Assembly: GCA_963798745.1 (NCBI GenBank)
Contig: CAWCUF010000007.1
Span: 1 to 64,000 of the forward strand
Length of the DNA: 64,000 bases
Source: Prado023 sp963798745
GTDB taxonomy: Bacteria; Actinomycetota; Actinomycetes; S36-B12; CAIYMF01
Reading direction: 5' to 3'
Position numbers and translations under genes: made by a program. The first letter of the stretch is position 1; every line of letters begins with the position of its first letter. The notes below the pieces were generated by a model. That model was not told the origin of the DNA and did no database searches. It saw only the letters and a program-made list of their open reading frames with translations. Shown here in pieces: positions 1 through 8,054 of this stretch.

Positions 1-48
1 CTTCCGGCGAGTTGGGCGCGCTGACGTGGGTGCGGGAGGGAGTGGCTA

Positions 49-84
49 TTGACCTTAGCCACATCGCTAAGTATATTAATCCGT
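49..84 (+). promoter_or_regulatory. Promoter with embedded operator for leaderless hydrolase-tetR operon
   Basis: A near-consensus promoter is visible: TTGACC at 49-54 and TATATT at 72-77 with a 17-base spacer. The expected transcription start falls at about 84-85, on the A of the ATG at 85, so the mRNA is probably leaderless. A perfect inverted repeat, CTTAGC at 54-59 and GCTAAG at 66-71 with 6 bases between, fills the spacer. That is where a TetR-type repressor would block polymerase, and a tetR gene is second in the operon. Autoregulation is inferred. Confidence 0.7.
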
Positions 85-906
85 ATGACTGCCACTACCC
101 GAACCTCGTCCTTCCTCTCCCGTCCCGAGGGCCGTGTGGCCTTCGACGTCGCCGGCGACGGCCCGCTGGTCGTCCTGGTGCCCGGCATGGGGGACCTGCG
201 CTCGACCTACCGCCACGTTGCAGACCAGTTGCGTGGCCGTGGCTACCGGGTGGCCTGCACCGACCTCCGTGGACACGGTGACAGTGACACGACCTTCGAT
301 GCGTACGGCGACGAGCCGACCGCGGAGGACCTGATAGCCCTCATCGGGCAGCTGGGCGGCCCCGCGGTGATCGTGGGCAACTCCATGGGAGCAGGCGCAG
401 CTGTCGTGGCCGCCGCGGAGCGTCCCGACCTGGTGGCCGGACTCGCTCTGCTCGGCCCGTTCGTCCGGGATGGGTCCGTCGGGCCGGTCAAGCGCGCCCT
501 GTTCCGCATCGCGATGGCCCGGCCCTGGGTTCGACTGGTGTGGCAGGCATACCTGCCGTCGCTGTACGCCGGTCGCCGCCCGCAGGACCTCGACGAGCAC
601 CTCGCCGCGGTCGCCGAGAGCCTGCGCCGACCCGGGTACGCCCGGGCCCTCTCCCGAACGACCAGGACCGGACATGGCCCGGCAGAGGCCCGCCTGGGGG
701 CCGTGCGTGCGCCCGCGATCGTGATCATGGGCGAGCTGGACCCGGACTTCCCCGATCCGCGGGCCGAGGCCGCGTGGATCGGTGACCAGCTCCAGGCCGA
801 GCTCGTGATGGTCCCGGAGGCGGGGCACTACCCGCAGGCCCAGCAGCCCCAGGCCGTGCTGTCCTCGCTGACCCGCTTCCTGGCCGGGGTGGCCCCCAGT
901 GCCTAG
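85..906 (+). CDS. Alpha/beta-fold hydrolase
   Basis: A 273-residue soluble alpha/beta hydrolase, probably acting on a small ester, lactone or related substrate in the cytoplasm; the substrate cannot be told. The nucleophile elbow GNSMGAG puts the catalytic Ser at residue 100. GELDPDFPDP near residue 215 supplies the acid and EAGHYPQ near 250 the His. The oxyanion-hole strand reads VLVPGMGD (29-36), and LRGHGDS is the usual motif after strand 4. The ATG at 85 is preferred over an upstream TTG at 49 because that TTG is part of the -35 box. The gene overlaps the following tetR by 8 bases, so the two are co-transcribed, and the regulator probably responds to the hydrolase substrate. Family assignment is secure, function is not. 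Confidence 0.9.
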   Translation: MTATTRTSSFLSRPEGRVAFDVAGDGPLVVLVPGMGDLRSTYRHVADQLRGRGYRVACTDLRGHGDSDTTFDAYGDEPTAEDLIALIGQLGGPAVIVGNSMGAGAAVVAAAERPDLVAGLALLGPFVRDGSVGPVKRALFRIAMARPWVRLVWQAYLPSLYAGRRPQDLDEHLAAVAESLRRPGYARALSRTTRTGHGPAEARLGAVRAPAIVIMGELDPDFPDPRAEAAWIGDQLQAELVMVPEAGHYPQAQQPQAVLSSLTRFLAGVAPSA

Positions 907-1462
907 GGCGGGGCTGACGCCTGCGCGCGTCGTGGAGGCGGCGGCTGTCATGGCCGACGACCTCGGCCTGGCCAACCTGACCCTGGCCGCCCTGGCCGAG
1001 GAGCTGGGCGTCCGCCAGCCGTCGCTCTACAAGCACGTCGACGGTGCCGACGGGTTGCGCCGGGCGCTGTCGCTGAAGGCCAAGGAGGACCTCGCAGAGG
1101 CGCTCTCGCGCTCAGCGGTGGGCAGGGCGCGCGAGGACGCCGTACATGCGCTGGCCCGTGCCTACCGGGACTGGGCCCTTGCACATCCCGGGCTGTACGA
1201 GGCGCTGGTCCCGGCCCCTGATCCGCACGACACGCAGGACGTCGCGGCCAGCGATCGGATCGTGTCCATCGTCACCGACGTCATGGCCGGCTTCAGCCTG
1301 CGGGATGAGGCAGCGATCCACGCGACCCGCGCCCTGCGGGCGTGCCTGCACGGCTTCGTCACCCTCGAACGGGCAGGTGGCTTCGGCCTGCCTGTCAACA
1401 TCGACGCCAGCTTCGAGGAGATGATCGACAGCCTGGTCCGAGGGCTGGACCCGCCGGGATAG
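899..1462 (+). CDS. TetR/AcrR family transcriptional regulator
   Basis: A 187-residue one-component repressor. The N-terminal helix-turn-helix spans about residues 8-52, with recognition region LAEELGVRQPSLYKHVDG. The C-terminal ligand-binding and dimer domain resembles the WHG-type TetR_C family (RAYRDWALAHPGLYEAL near 80-95). It begins with GTG inside the end of the hydrolase gene, indicating translational coupling. The inverted repeat at 54-71 in the operon promoter is its most likely operator. The ligand is unknown but is probably a substrate of the coupled hydrolase. Length is normal for the family and nothing is missing. Confidence 0.9.
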   Translation: MPRAGLTPARVVEAAAVMADDLGLANLTLAALAEELGVRQPSLYKHVDGADGLRRALSLKAKEDLAEALSRSAVGRAREDAVHALARAYRDWALAHPGLYEALVPAPDPHDTQDVAASDRIVSIVTDVMAGFSLRDEAAIHATRALRACLHGFVTLERAGGFGLPVNIDASFEEMIDSLVRGLDPPG

Positions 1463-1820
1463 TCAGATCGAATCCGCTGAGGGCCCATGCCCCGGCCGGC
1501 GCGGACCCCAGCAGACCGTGAAACCGCCGAACCGCTCGAAGCCCATGCGGAGATGCACGCACAGCCCATCGGACAGGCCTGCAACACAGTCGGGGACGAC
1601 TCGACCAAGAACGCTCCGCCCGAACCGCCCCACATCGCCGCGGACCCACAGTCAGCTGCAGTGCGTGACTCCGTGACGCTCGGCGTCCTCGACGCGGAGA
1701 ACCCCCACGCGGACCTGCAGCGCCGCTTCGGTGCGTGGCTGCTGCCACTCAGAGCCAGGCCGGGCGGTGCCACGGGCCGTTGTACCCGCTGCCAGACCCG
1801 GCCACTGGCAGGCTGGCCCG
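1463..1820. other. Intergenic stretch without a recognisable gene
   Basis: An open frame crosses this stretch from 1487, but its translation is rich in Arg, Pro and Ala, matches no family I know and runs out of frame with the downstream membrane gene. No clear promoter, RNA or repeat was seen. Confidence 0.4.
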
Positions 1821-1838
1821 GTGGCTGGGGTCCTGCTG

Positions 1839-2480
1839 ATGCTCAGGTTCGTACTGGAGTTGTGCCTGCTCGGCTCTGCGGCGGTCCTCGGCCTGGCGGT
1901 CTTCGACCGGCCCGTCATGGGGATCCTCGCAGCGGTCGGGCTGATGACAGCCGTGGCGATGCTCTGGGGTGCGCTGCTGGCACCCCGCCGGAGGATCGAC
2001 CTCCCGCTGGCCGCCCGCGTGGCCATCGAACTGACGCTGTTCCTCGTCGTTGGGATCGGTCTGGCCGTGGTCGGACACCGGTCGGCCGGACTTGCCCTCG
2101 TGGCGGCAGAGCTGCTACTCCTGCCCATGCTCGCCGCGCTCGGCCATCCGCCCGGAAGCGACCAGCCCGCAGCGCAGGGCCTGACTATCCTGACGGGAAC
2201 CGCTCGGTGCGGTGTCTCGGCGCCCGTGCCCCCTTCCGCCTGTCGCGCACGTTGGGCCAGGCGTCACCCAGAAGCATGCGGCATCAACCCGGGGCGTTAC
2301 CCGGCCGCATCACGGAGGTGCTCGATGGGCTGCGTGATCGCATTGGGGCCTACCGGGCCGGGCAGTCGTACCCGGCGCGGGGGAGGGAGTCGGTGCCGGA
2401 GCGGGCGGGGTTGCCGTGCCGGGCGGTGCGCCCAACGGCGACCCACGGTGGTCGACGTGCGCGAGGGCTACAGCACCTGA
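1839..2480 (+). CDS. YrdB-like (DUF2568) small membrane protein with an atypical C-terminal extension
   Basis: The first ~105 residues form four hydrophobic segments with the pattern of YrdB/DUF2568 proteins: LRFVLELCLLGSAAVLGLAV, then a GILAAVGLMTAVAMLWG segment, the APRRRIDLP loop, then VAIELTLFLVVGIGLAVVG. Members are usually about 115-120 residues, but this frame continues to 213 residues. The extra ~100 residues are Arg/Gly/Ser-rich and look non-native. The natural stop was therefore probably lost by deletion or frameshift near 2170, and the true protein may be compromised. A GTG at 1821 is an alternative start. No strong ribosome site is visible. Function of the family is unknown. Confidence 0.55.
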   Translation: MLRFVLELCLLGSAAVLGLAVFDRPVMGILAAVGLMTAVAMLWGALLAPRRRIDLPLAARVAIELTLFLVVGIGLAVVGHRSAGLALVAAELLLLPMLAALGHPPGSDQPAAQGLTILTGTARCGVSAPVPPSACRARWARRHPEACGINPGRYPAASRRCSMGCVIALGPTGPGSRTRRGGGSRCRSGRGCRAGRCAQRRPTVVDVREGYST

Positions 2481-2489
2481 GCGAGCAGC

Positions 2490-2804
2490 TCAGCCCGCAG
2501 GGACGTCGCGGCGCACGACAAGCCAGTCGCCCATGTCACGGGTGACCGCGAACCCGGCGGCCTCGTACATGCGCAGTGGACCCTTGTAGAAGGCAGCCGC
2601 CCACGGCAGGCCGTCGGTGTCGGCATCCGGGCGAGCCGGGTAGCCCTCCACCCAGGGCGAACCCCATCGGCGGGCGGCGGCCATGGGGGATTGCGGGAAC
2701 CCGGATCCGTGCGGTGCGCCTGGGTCGGCGAATCGTCGTGGTGTGGCGTCCGGGACGCACTGCCAACCGCCGGGCCACATCGCATGGGTCTGCCCCGCGA
2801 TCAT
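2490..2804 (-). pseudogene. GNAT acetyltransferase C-terminal remnant
   Basis: Reading leftwards, the last ~40 residues (VEGYPARPDADTDGLPWAAA followed by YKGPLRMYEAAGFAVTRDMG and a DWLVVRR end) match the C-terminal part of a GCN5-related N-acetyltransferase family in which GYP-x-AAY-x-G and MFEAAGF motifs are typical. The N-terminal half with the acetyl-CoA pyrophosphate loop is absent, and the residues before the match do not fit the family. This is the tail of a deleted gene. The boundary of real homology is near 2690. Confidence 0.6.
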
Positions 2805-2865
2805 GAGGATGGCTACGCTGACCGCTGCCGGCCCGGAGGAGTTCCGGTGAACAGCCCGGAGGACT

Positions 2866-3603
2866 TCAGCCAGGTTCGGCCTGAAGATCGGGGCGCCTGC
2901 CGGGACCGGCGTCTGCGAGGACGTGGCGAGCCAGTTCCACCAGGGGGACGTGCTCGGTGCGCGCCTGGTGCAGCAGGTCGTCGTAGGCCTGGGCGATGTC
3001 CATGCCGCGGGTGTAGGCCAACACGCCCTTGGCCTGCTCGACGAGTGCTCGGTCGTGCAGGGCCCGTCGCACCACCTGCGTCGGGTCGATGTCGTGGTCG
3101 AAGGTGGCCGCCTGGATCAGGATGAGGGTGGCGATGTCAGCGAAGGTCTGGACCGCTTGACGCTGCTCCGGGCCCATGGCGTGCGGGTGCGGGTGCAGGA
3201 CGTTCAGCGTCCCGATGGGCCGGCCCCGCCACCTCAGGGGAGATGCCTCAAGGCTCTGGCACGACAACGCCAGGTGGCCCCCCACCCGGGACCACCGCTC
3301 CCGGATCTCCTCGGCGGTATCGGCATGGACCGCCCGGTTCTCCAGAAGGGCCTCGATACAGGGCCCCTGGACGTTCTGAACCTGGAACAACTCGAGCTGG
3401 GCACTCTGGTGGGAGCTCGCGGCGAGCACCTCAAGCCGGCCGGCCTCGTCCCTGATCAGCAGTCCGGCGCTGCTACCACCCCCGATCACCTCCGTCAGGT
3501 CCGTGAGCAGGAACGCCATATGGCCCGCGACGTCCACCGGTCCGTCAGAGACCAGCCCGGCAGCTGCCTCGGCGATCGCTTGTGCCTGGGTGCGTCGGGT
3601 CAT
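2866..3603 (-). CDS. GAF and ANTAR domain-containing regulator (promoter-distal copy)
   Basis: A 245-residue sensory RNA-binding antiterminator. A GAF domain (about residues 20-165) is followed by an ANTAR domain (about 170-230, DRALVEQAKGVLAYTRGMDI), the three-helix module that binds paired hexaloop RNA structures. Actinobacterial GAF-ANTAR proteins respond to stress signals, but no ligand is evident here. The ATG at 3603 has AGGAGG eight bases upstream. It lies 18 bases behind the stop of another GAF-ANTAR gene on the same strand, so the two form an operon. Family assignment is firm. No target RNA hairpin was identified. Confidence 0.88.
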   Translation of the reverse strand: MTRRTQAQAIAEAAAGLVSDGPVDVAGHMAFLLTDLTEVIGGGSSAGLLIRDEAGRLEVLAASSHQSAQLELFQVQNVQGPCIEALLENRAVHADTAEEIRERWSRVGGHLALSCQSLEASPLRWRGRPIGTLNVLHPHPHAMGPEQRQAVQTFADIATLILIQAATFDHDIDPTQVVRRALHDRALVEQAKGVLAYTRGMDIAQAYDDLLHQARTEHVPLVELARHVLADAGPGRRPDLQAEPG

Positions 3604-3621
3604 CAGTCGTGCCTCCTGTCG

Positions 3622-4359
3622 TCACTCATCGTCGGGGTCGATCCGGGTGAAGTCCAGCTCCCGGCTCAGTATCAGCCCAGCCACCTCGTCGAGGCTCTGG
3701 TCATGGGCGTATGCGTGGGCGCGCATCAGTACGAGCGCGTCGAGGGGAGTCAGTCGCAACTGGGCGACGAGCATGCCGGTGGCCTGGTGGATCGGTGCTC
3801 GACGCGACCAAGGGCCCCCGTCCTCCAGCTCGGCAGGCTGGCCGAGGCCGCCCGGGTCCCGGATCAGGGCAGCCCCGACCGCATCGGCAAGGACCTGGAT
3901 GGCATCGGCCTGCGGGTCCATCGGACGCGCACCCCGCCGGTAGAGCATCAGCACTCCCAACACCTCATCGCTGTTGCGCCTGCCGGGCCGGATGGGCACC
4001 GCCCGCACCGTGACCGGGCCGAGCAGGTCGTGCACGTTTCCGGCGAACCGGTCCCACTGCCCCGCTTGGCCCACCTCGGCGCCGGCGACGATGTACTCGA
4101 TTGCCTGGTTGTGGGTGAACGCGTGATTGCTGGGTCCCTCCGCCACGACTTCCTGGACGTCCTCGATGCGGGCGGCGATCGGATCCGTGGCGCAGAGCAC
4201 CACACGCTCCGGCGAAGCCGGAACCAGGGTGATGGCCGCCCCGTCGGCTTCGACGACGGCCGCGCAGGCGCGGCAAATGCGCTCGCACAACGGAAGGGAA
4301 TCCGGCTCCATGGCCAACACCCGGGCAAGCGCCCCGAGTAGCCGCGCAGCATCCTCCAT
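3622..4359 (-). CDS. GAF and ANTAR domain-containing regulator (promoter-proximal copy)
   Basis: A 245-residue protein with a GAF domain in the first ~165 residues and a C-terminal ANTAR helix bundle (HQATGMLVAQLRLTPLDALV). The ATG at 4359 is chosen over a GTG at 4365 because the AGGGGG ribosome site at 4366-4371 sits at correct spacing only for the ATG. It is the first gene of the two-gene GAF-ANTAR operon. The two proteins are clearly diverged from each other, so this is not a recent duplication. A rightward remnant at 4707 may be another regulator of the same broad kind. Confidence 0.88.
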   Translation of the reverse strand: MEDAARLLGALARVLAMEPDSLPLCERICRACAAVVEADGAAITLVPASPERVVLCATDPIAARIEDVQEVVAEGPSNHAFTHNQAIEYIVAGAEVGQAGQWDRFAGNVHDLLGPVTVRAVPIRPGRRNSDEVLGVLMLYRRGARPMDPQADAIQVLADAVGAALIRDPGGLGQPAELEDGGPWSRRAPIHQATGMLVAQLRLTPLDALVLMRAHAYAHDQSLDEVAGLILSRELDFTRIDPDDE

Positions 4360-4706
4360 GGGCACCCCCTACACCCTCGCCGTCACCGCGACCACGACAC
4401 CACGACCTCTCGGCGCTCCGGGCAGGTCCACCACCTCAGTTCCAGCCTAGACCCGTCCATGGTCATGGGACGCCCCTCTCCGCGGTAGCGGGCCCTCCTC
4501 GCGTGACCGCACTGTCACCCGTACCCCGGTGAGTCCGTCCATTCCTGTCGACCGTCCCGGTCACGGACGCTGCCCGCCGCCGTGCAACGCGCAATCGTCG
4601 ATGCGGAAGGGGCATCCGAGGCAAGCCTGCGGACCACCTCGGGATGGAAGGGGGCACGTGCGGGTACCTTCCAGTGGTAGAGCGCACACGAACGTCAAGG
4701 ACCTTG

Positions 4707-4856
4707 ATGAAGCCGCTACCCGAGACCGTCGAGGCCCTCCGAGAGCTCACCAGACTTGGGGACGACTCGGTAGCGCGCGTCCTGTCGGGCATCAGTCGCG
4801 AGGTCGACCCCGAGGGCTGTGTCCATGGGCGGACGCCGAGACTCGCCGAGTCCTGA
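4707..4856 (+). pseudogene. N-terminal remnant resembling a GAF-type regulator
   Basis: An ATG at 4707 with AAGGA at 4697-4701 opens a frame starting KPLPETVEALRELTRLGDDS and continuing VARVLSGISREV. This resembles the conserved start of a family of actinobacterial GAF-containing regulators. After SREV the family pattern is lost and the frame stops at 4856, leaving under 50 residues. The body of the gene has been deleted. The family call rests on a short match. Confidence 0.5.
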
Positions 4857-4909
4857 TCCTCCGCGACCCGAGCGCGCGTCCGTGACCAACGCCGGCGGAC
4901 GCCGGCGGA

Positions 4910-5348
4910 CCTCAGGCGTCGCCCGCGCGGCCAGGGCGGCCCCGACGGTCGACCCCGTGGCCATCAGTGAAGCCTGTCGGCCCGAGAACCGCACCCGCGA
5001 CCAGCGAGAACATCGCGGCAAGCACCGCACCGAAGATGTGCGCGGGCCGATGTCCAGTTTGAATCCGTCGAGAGGGCTGTGCCCTCCGTGCCCGGGGATC
5101 TTCCTCGCGGCGTAGACGCCTTGGGCGCCAGCGACCAGGACGAGCACCACCCACCACGTGCCCGGTTCGCTCCAACCGAACTGCTCGGCCACCGACGTCC
5201 ACAACATGTTCTCGAGGCCGTTCTCGACGGGCAGGGAAGGCCACCGCCGCCAGACCGGCCCCAGACCGACCGCCGAGGCCAGCACCAGCAGCCTGACCAT
5301 GTCCCGGCCCTGACCCTGCTGACCGGGGCCCAGAGGACCGCACTGCAC
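4910..5348 (-). pseudogene. Chloride channel (ClC) family remnant with shifting frames
   Basis: The leftward translation begins with a membrane segment like a ClC N-terminus (MVRLLVLASAVG), continues through ENMLWTSVAEQFGW, and reaches the family landmark KIPGHGGHSPLDGFKLDIGP. The matching sequence then moves to another frame (FGAVLAAMFSLVAGAVLGP, the GxxLGPE region, here GPT). It then returns to the first frame for ASLMATGSTVGAALAAR. Two compensating indels plus truncation after ~140 residues of a protein normally over 400 make this a decayed gene. Confidence 0.65.
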
Positions 5349-5375
5349 CGCCCACTCGGCAGAGTTCGCCGGTCC

Positions 5376-7394
5376 CTACTCCGCGGTTGCCGGGGACGTC
5401 ACCTCGGCGGCCCCCCATTTGGCCCGTTGGGCGTCGACCGCCGCTTGGGCGTCGGCGTACTGCTGGTCGATGACCCGCGCCTCAGCCCACTTCAGCTCGC
5501 GGGCCGCGAGCACCCGGTTCAGCTCGGCGATGGTGTCATCATCGGCGGGCAGGTCGTAGGCCAGCGAGGTGAACCGCGCCAGGCTGGCGCGGTAGTCGTG
5601 GCCGTTGGCGACGAACTGTCCGGGGATCACGTTCATGGCGTTCTTCACGTCGATGAAGGTGATCAGGAACGTCGTGTAGGGCCGCCACGCGGTCTCCTTG
5701 GGCACTCCGGGCTCGCGGGTCTCCGGCCGGCCCATCCATCCGGGCGCTTGGACTGCCAACGGGAACCAGAACTTCGGCATCGAGTCGTTGTGGTGGGTCA
5801 GGAAGAAGTACCGACCACGGGCACGCACGCCTGCGGGCAGGGCCAGGAACTCCTGGTAGTTGTCGACCTCCACGATCTCGCCGTCGGGGTCGATCGCCGC
5901 TGGATCGGAGAGCCACTTCTGCCGGAACTTGGTGGCCGCCGGGGTGCCCAGGAACAGGCCTCGGTCGATGCCCACCCGGTGCAAGCCCTCAGTGCCCTCC
6001 TCAGCGAACACATCCTCCGAGGTCTGGGCACCCAGACTTTCCCCGAAGATGTGCAACCTGGGGCGCTGGTCCTCGGGGATCGCGGCAAGGCGCCACTTCA
6101 GGGCGTGCAGGAACGCGTTGTTCTGGTCGATCCCGATCCCGACCCGGAACAACGACAACGGCGACGGGCGCAACGAGTACTGCATCGCGACCAGGGCCAC
6201 GTCGCCCCGGGTCAGGAACTCCAGGGACTCCGCCGTCACGTAGTTGAGGTAGCCGGTGCCGGTCGGGGACATGAAGACGATGTGCGTGCGCTCGAACGCC
6301 CCCAACGTCTCCAGCTCACGCATCGCCAGATCGGCCCGCTCACTGGTCGTGTTCTTCGTCTCCAGGCCGACGAACACTCGGATCGGGGGCTTGGCTGGGC
6401 CGCCCATCACCGCCTCGATCTCCTCGACCGTGAGAGCCATGTTGACGAACCGGCGGCCCTCCCGCCCGATCGTGTCCAACGCCACCGCGCTGCGCGGCCC
6501 TGCGCTGACGAACTCCGAGGTGGGGGCCATCGAGTACGCGGCCTCCACGGCGTCACCGGTGGACTCCGCCGATTGGAAGACGTGCTGCAGCCCCTTGAAC
6601 CCGGCGAAACCGAGCAACCCGAAGGACACCGCGTGGCCCACCGGCCGTCCGATCAGCTCCATGCGCGGGTTCATCGAGGTCAGCGCTGAACCCACCCCTC
6701 CAGCGAACAGCTTCTCGCCCTTGGCGGCGACGAACAGCGCTGCTGAGACGCCAGCGCCGATGCCCAGGGCTTTGCCGACGGCGATGCCCTGGGCATCGTC
6801 GAGGGCCTCACCCTCAGCATCGTGGGTGACACCGTCCTCGACCATCCGCGTGCGCAGCCGGTGGTACTGCCACGCCGCGAGCCCGGCACCGAGCGGGAGC
6901 GCGATGGGGGCGTTGCGGGTCCAGGAGCGCTGATCACCGCCGATTCCCTCGAGGAGCATGTCGGCGGTGACGATGATGGCTCCGGCCATCCCACCCACGG
7001 CGAGCCGCCAACTGAACGTTCGGCCCCACGCCCGGGCGATTGGTTCGTCCTTGCGCTGGGTGAGGGACCTCTGCGCGGCGACACCGATTCCCATTGCCGC
7101 CACATCAGCGGCGAGGATCACGCCGCGCTGGGTCATCCGGCGCTGCGAGGTGTCCGGCCCCGCGCCCGACACCTTGGAGGCGACGGCCTCGACGAGCGAC
7201 TGCGAGGTTGCGGTGAGCCCGTAGTTCAGGATCGAGGAGACCCCGGTGATGATCGCCTGATCCGAGGTCGTGCGGGGCATCAGGCCACGGCTGAACGACC
7301 GGCCCACGACCGTCGACCCCGCCAGGATCCCCGCCCGCTCCGGCACACCCAACCCCGCCCGAGCCTCGAGCAGCCGACCAACCGAACCCGCCAT
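5376..7394 (-). CDS. Membrane alpha/beta-hydrolase family protein (PF10081/PF15420-like)
   Basis: A 672-residue protein of the actinobacterial alpha/beta-hydrolase family that has an N-terminal polytopic membrane half. Hydrophobic segments lie at about residues 40-60, 95-110, 130-150, 170-190, 225-250 and 265-285. The extracytoplasmic or cytoplasmic hydrolase half carries FGESLGAQ, whose Ser is the likely nucleophile, preceded by HIFG as is usual in the family. A charged coil-like tail (ELNRVLAARELKWAEARV) ends the protein. The ATG at 7394 has GGGAGA upstream. Substrate unknown; a lipid or cell-wall ester is a reasonable guess. It is transcribed leftwards alone, next to the SHOCT gene. Confidence 0.8.
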   Translation of the reverse strand: MAGSVGRLLEARAGLGVPERAGILAGSTVVGRSFSRGLMPRTTSDQAIITGVSSILNYGLTATSQSLVEAVASKVSGAGPDTSQRRMTQRGVILAADVAAMGIGVAAQRSLTQRKDEPIARAWGRTFSWRLAVGGMAGAIIVTADMLLEGIGGDQRSWTRNAPIALPLGAGLAAWQYHRLRTRMVEDGVTHDAEGEALDDAQGIAVGKALGIGAGVSAALFVAAKGEKLFAGGVGSALTSMNPRMELIGRPVGHAVSFGLLGFAGFKGLQHVFQSAESTGDAVEAAYSMAPTSEFVSAGPRSAVALDTIGREGRRFVNMALTVEEIEAVMGGPAKPPIRVFVGLETKNTTSERADLAMRELETLGAFERTHIVFMSPTGTGYLNYVTAESLEFLTRGDVALVAMQYSLRPSPLSLFRVGIGIDQNNAFLHALKWRLAAIPEDQRPRLHIFGESLGAQTSEDVFAEEGTEGLHRVGIDRGLFLGTPAATKFRQKWLSDPAAIDPDGEIVEVDNYQEFLALPAGVRARGRYFFLTHHNDSMPKFWFPLAVQAPGWMGRPETREPGVPKETAWRPYTTFLITFIDVKNAMNVIPGQFVANGHDYRASLARFTSLAYDLPADDDTIAELNRVLAARELKWAEARVIDQQYADAQAAVDAQRAKWGAAEVTSPATAE

Positions 7395-7494
7395 GACAGT
7401 CTCCCTACTTCTTCCTGGATGATTCGGCCCTCGCGATCGAACGCGACTGCTCCCGACGCTTCCAGCCCACCCTTGCGGGTCGGTGCTGAAATCC

Positions 7495-7884
7495 CTAGAC
7501 GCTCAGTGCCTTGGCTTTGATCTGGTCGAACTCCGCCTGGCTGATCGCTCCGTTGTCGAGCAGCCCCTTGGCTGAGTTGATCTGTTCGGCTGGCGACCCG
7601 CTGGATCCGGCCACGGACTTGATGTACTCGGCTTGGGCGGCCTGCATGTCCTTGGCCTGCTCGAGCTGGCGCTCCTGCATGCCCTTGCCGCGGGCGATGA
7701 CGTACACGAGGACGCCGAGCCAGGGGATGACGATGACGAAGAGGATCCAGAAGGTCTTGCCTGCGCCCCCGAGGTCCTTGCTGCGGAAGATGTCGCCCAA
7801 GACCCAGAACAGGCACATGAACCAGGCGAAGAACAGGAAGAACTCGAACAGGGCAAGCAGGAATGAGCCGTTGTCGTCGAACAT
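7495..7884 (-). CDS. PLDc_N and SHOCT domain membrane protein
   Basis: A 129-residue protein. Residues 8-65 form two transmembrane helices of the phospholipase D nuclease N-terminal (PLDc_N) type (FEFFLFFAWFMCLFWVLGDI, then FWILFVIVIPWLGVLVYVIA). A Gln-rich coil follows, and the last 30 residues are a SHOCT motif (SAKGLLDNGAISQAEFDQIK). SHOCT is a short oligomerisation or docking module found at protein C-termini. The ATG has AAAGG seven bases upstream. A copy of the shared palindrome lies 144 bases upstream (8028-8046), placing it in the putative regulon with the LuxR and DUF6325 genes. Confidence 0.85.
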   Translation of the reverse strand: MFDDNGSFLLALFEFFLFFAWFMCLFWVLGDIFRSKDLGGAGKTFWILFVIVIPWLGVLVYVIARGKGMQERQLEQAKDMQAAQAEYIKSVAGSSGSPAEQINSAKGLLDNGAISQAEFDQIKAKALSV

Positions 7885-8027
7885 GGGGGCACCTTTCAGG
7901 ATGCGGGTGGGATCAGGGGATCAGCCGATGAGCGGGCTGCTCGCTGGTCATGCGGTTGTGCGGCCTCGTGAGCGTCGCCAACCGGCGCAGGCATGCGGAC
8001 AGACTCCTCGCTCGCGGCGCCGATCGC

Positions 8028-8046
8028 CTCATCCGAATCGCATGAG
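8028..8046. promoter_or_regulatory. Regulon palindrome, copy 1
   Basis: CTCATCCGAATCGCATGAG is a 19-base palindrome with one mismatched pair. It lies between the end of the LuxR gene and the leftward SHOCT gene. It shares the core TCATCCGA with four other intergenic sites in the window. Confidence 0.6.
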
Positions 8047-8054
8047 CGTGTGCG

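Noticed and set aside
2280..2545. Protein-like fragment RITEVLDGLRDRIGAYRAG on the plus strand
   Set aside because: Too short and without a start or family; may be a relic but I cannot support a name.
2923..4341. A 472-residue plus-strand open frame
   Set aside because: It is antisense to both GAF-ANTAR genes, which have clear domains and ribosome sites. Its translation shows no family pattern.
5079..6689. A 536-residue plus-strand open frame
   Set aside because: Antisense to the membrane alpha/beta-hydrolase and ClC remnant; His/Arg/Gln-rich translation typical of GC-rich shadow frames.
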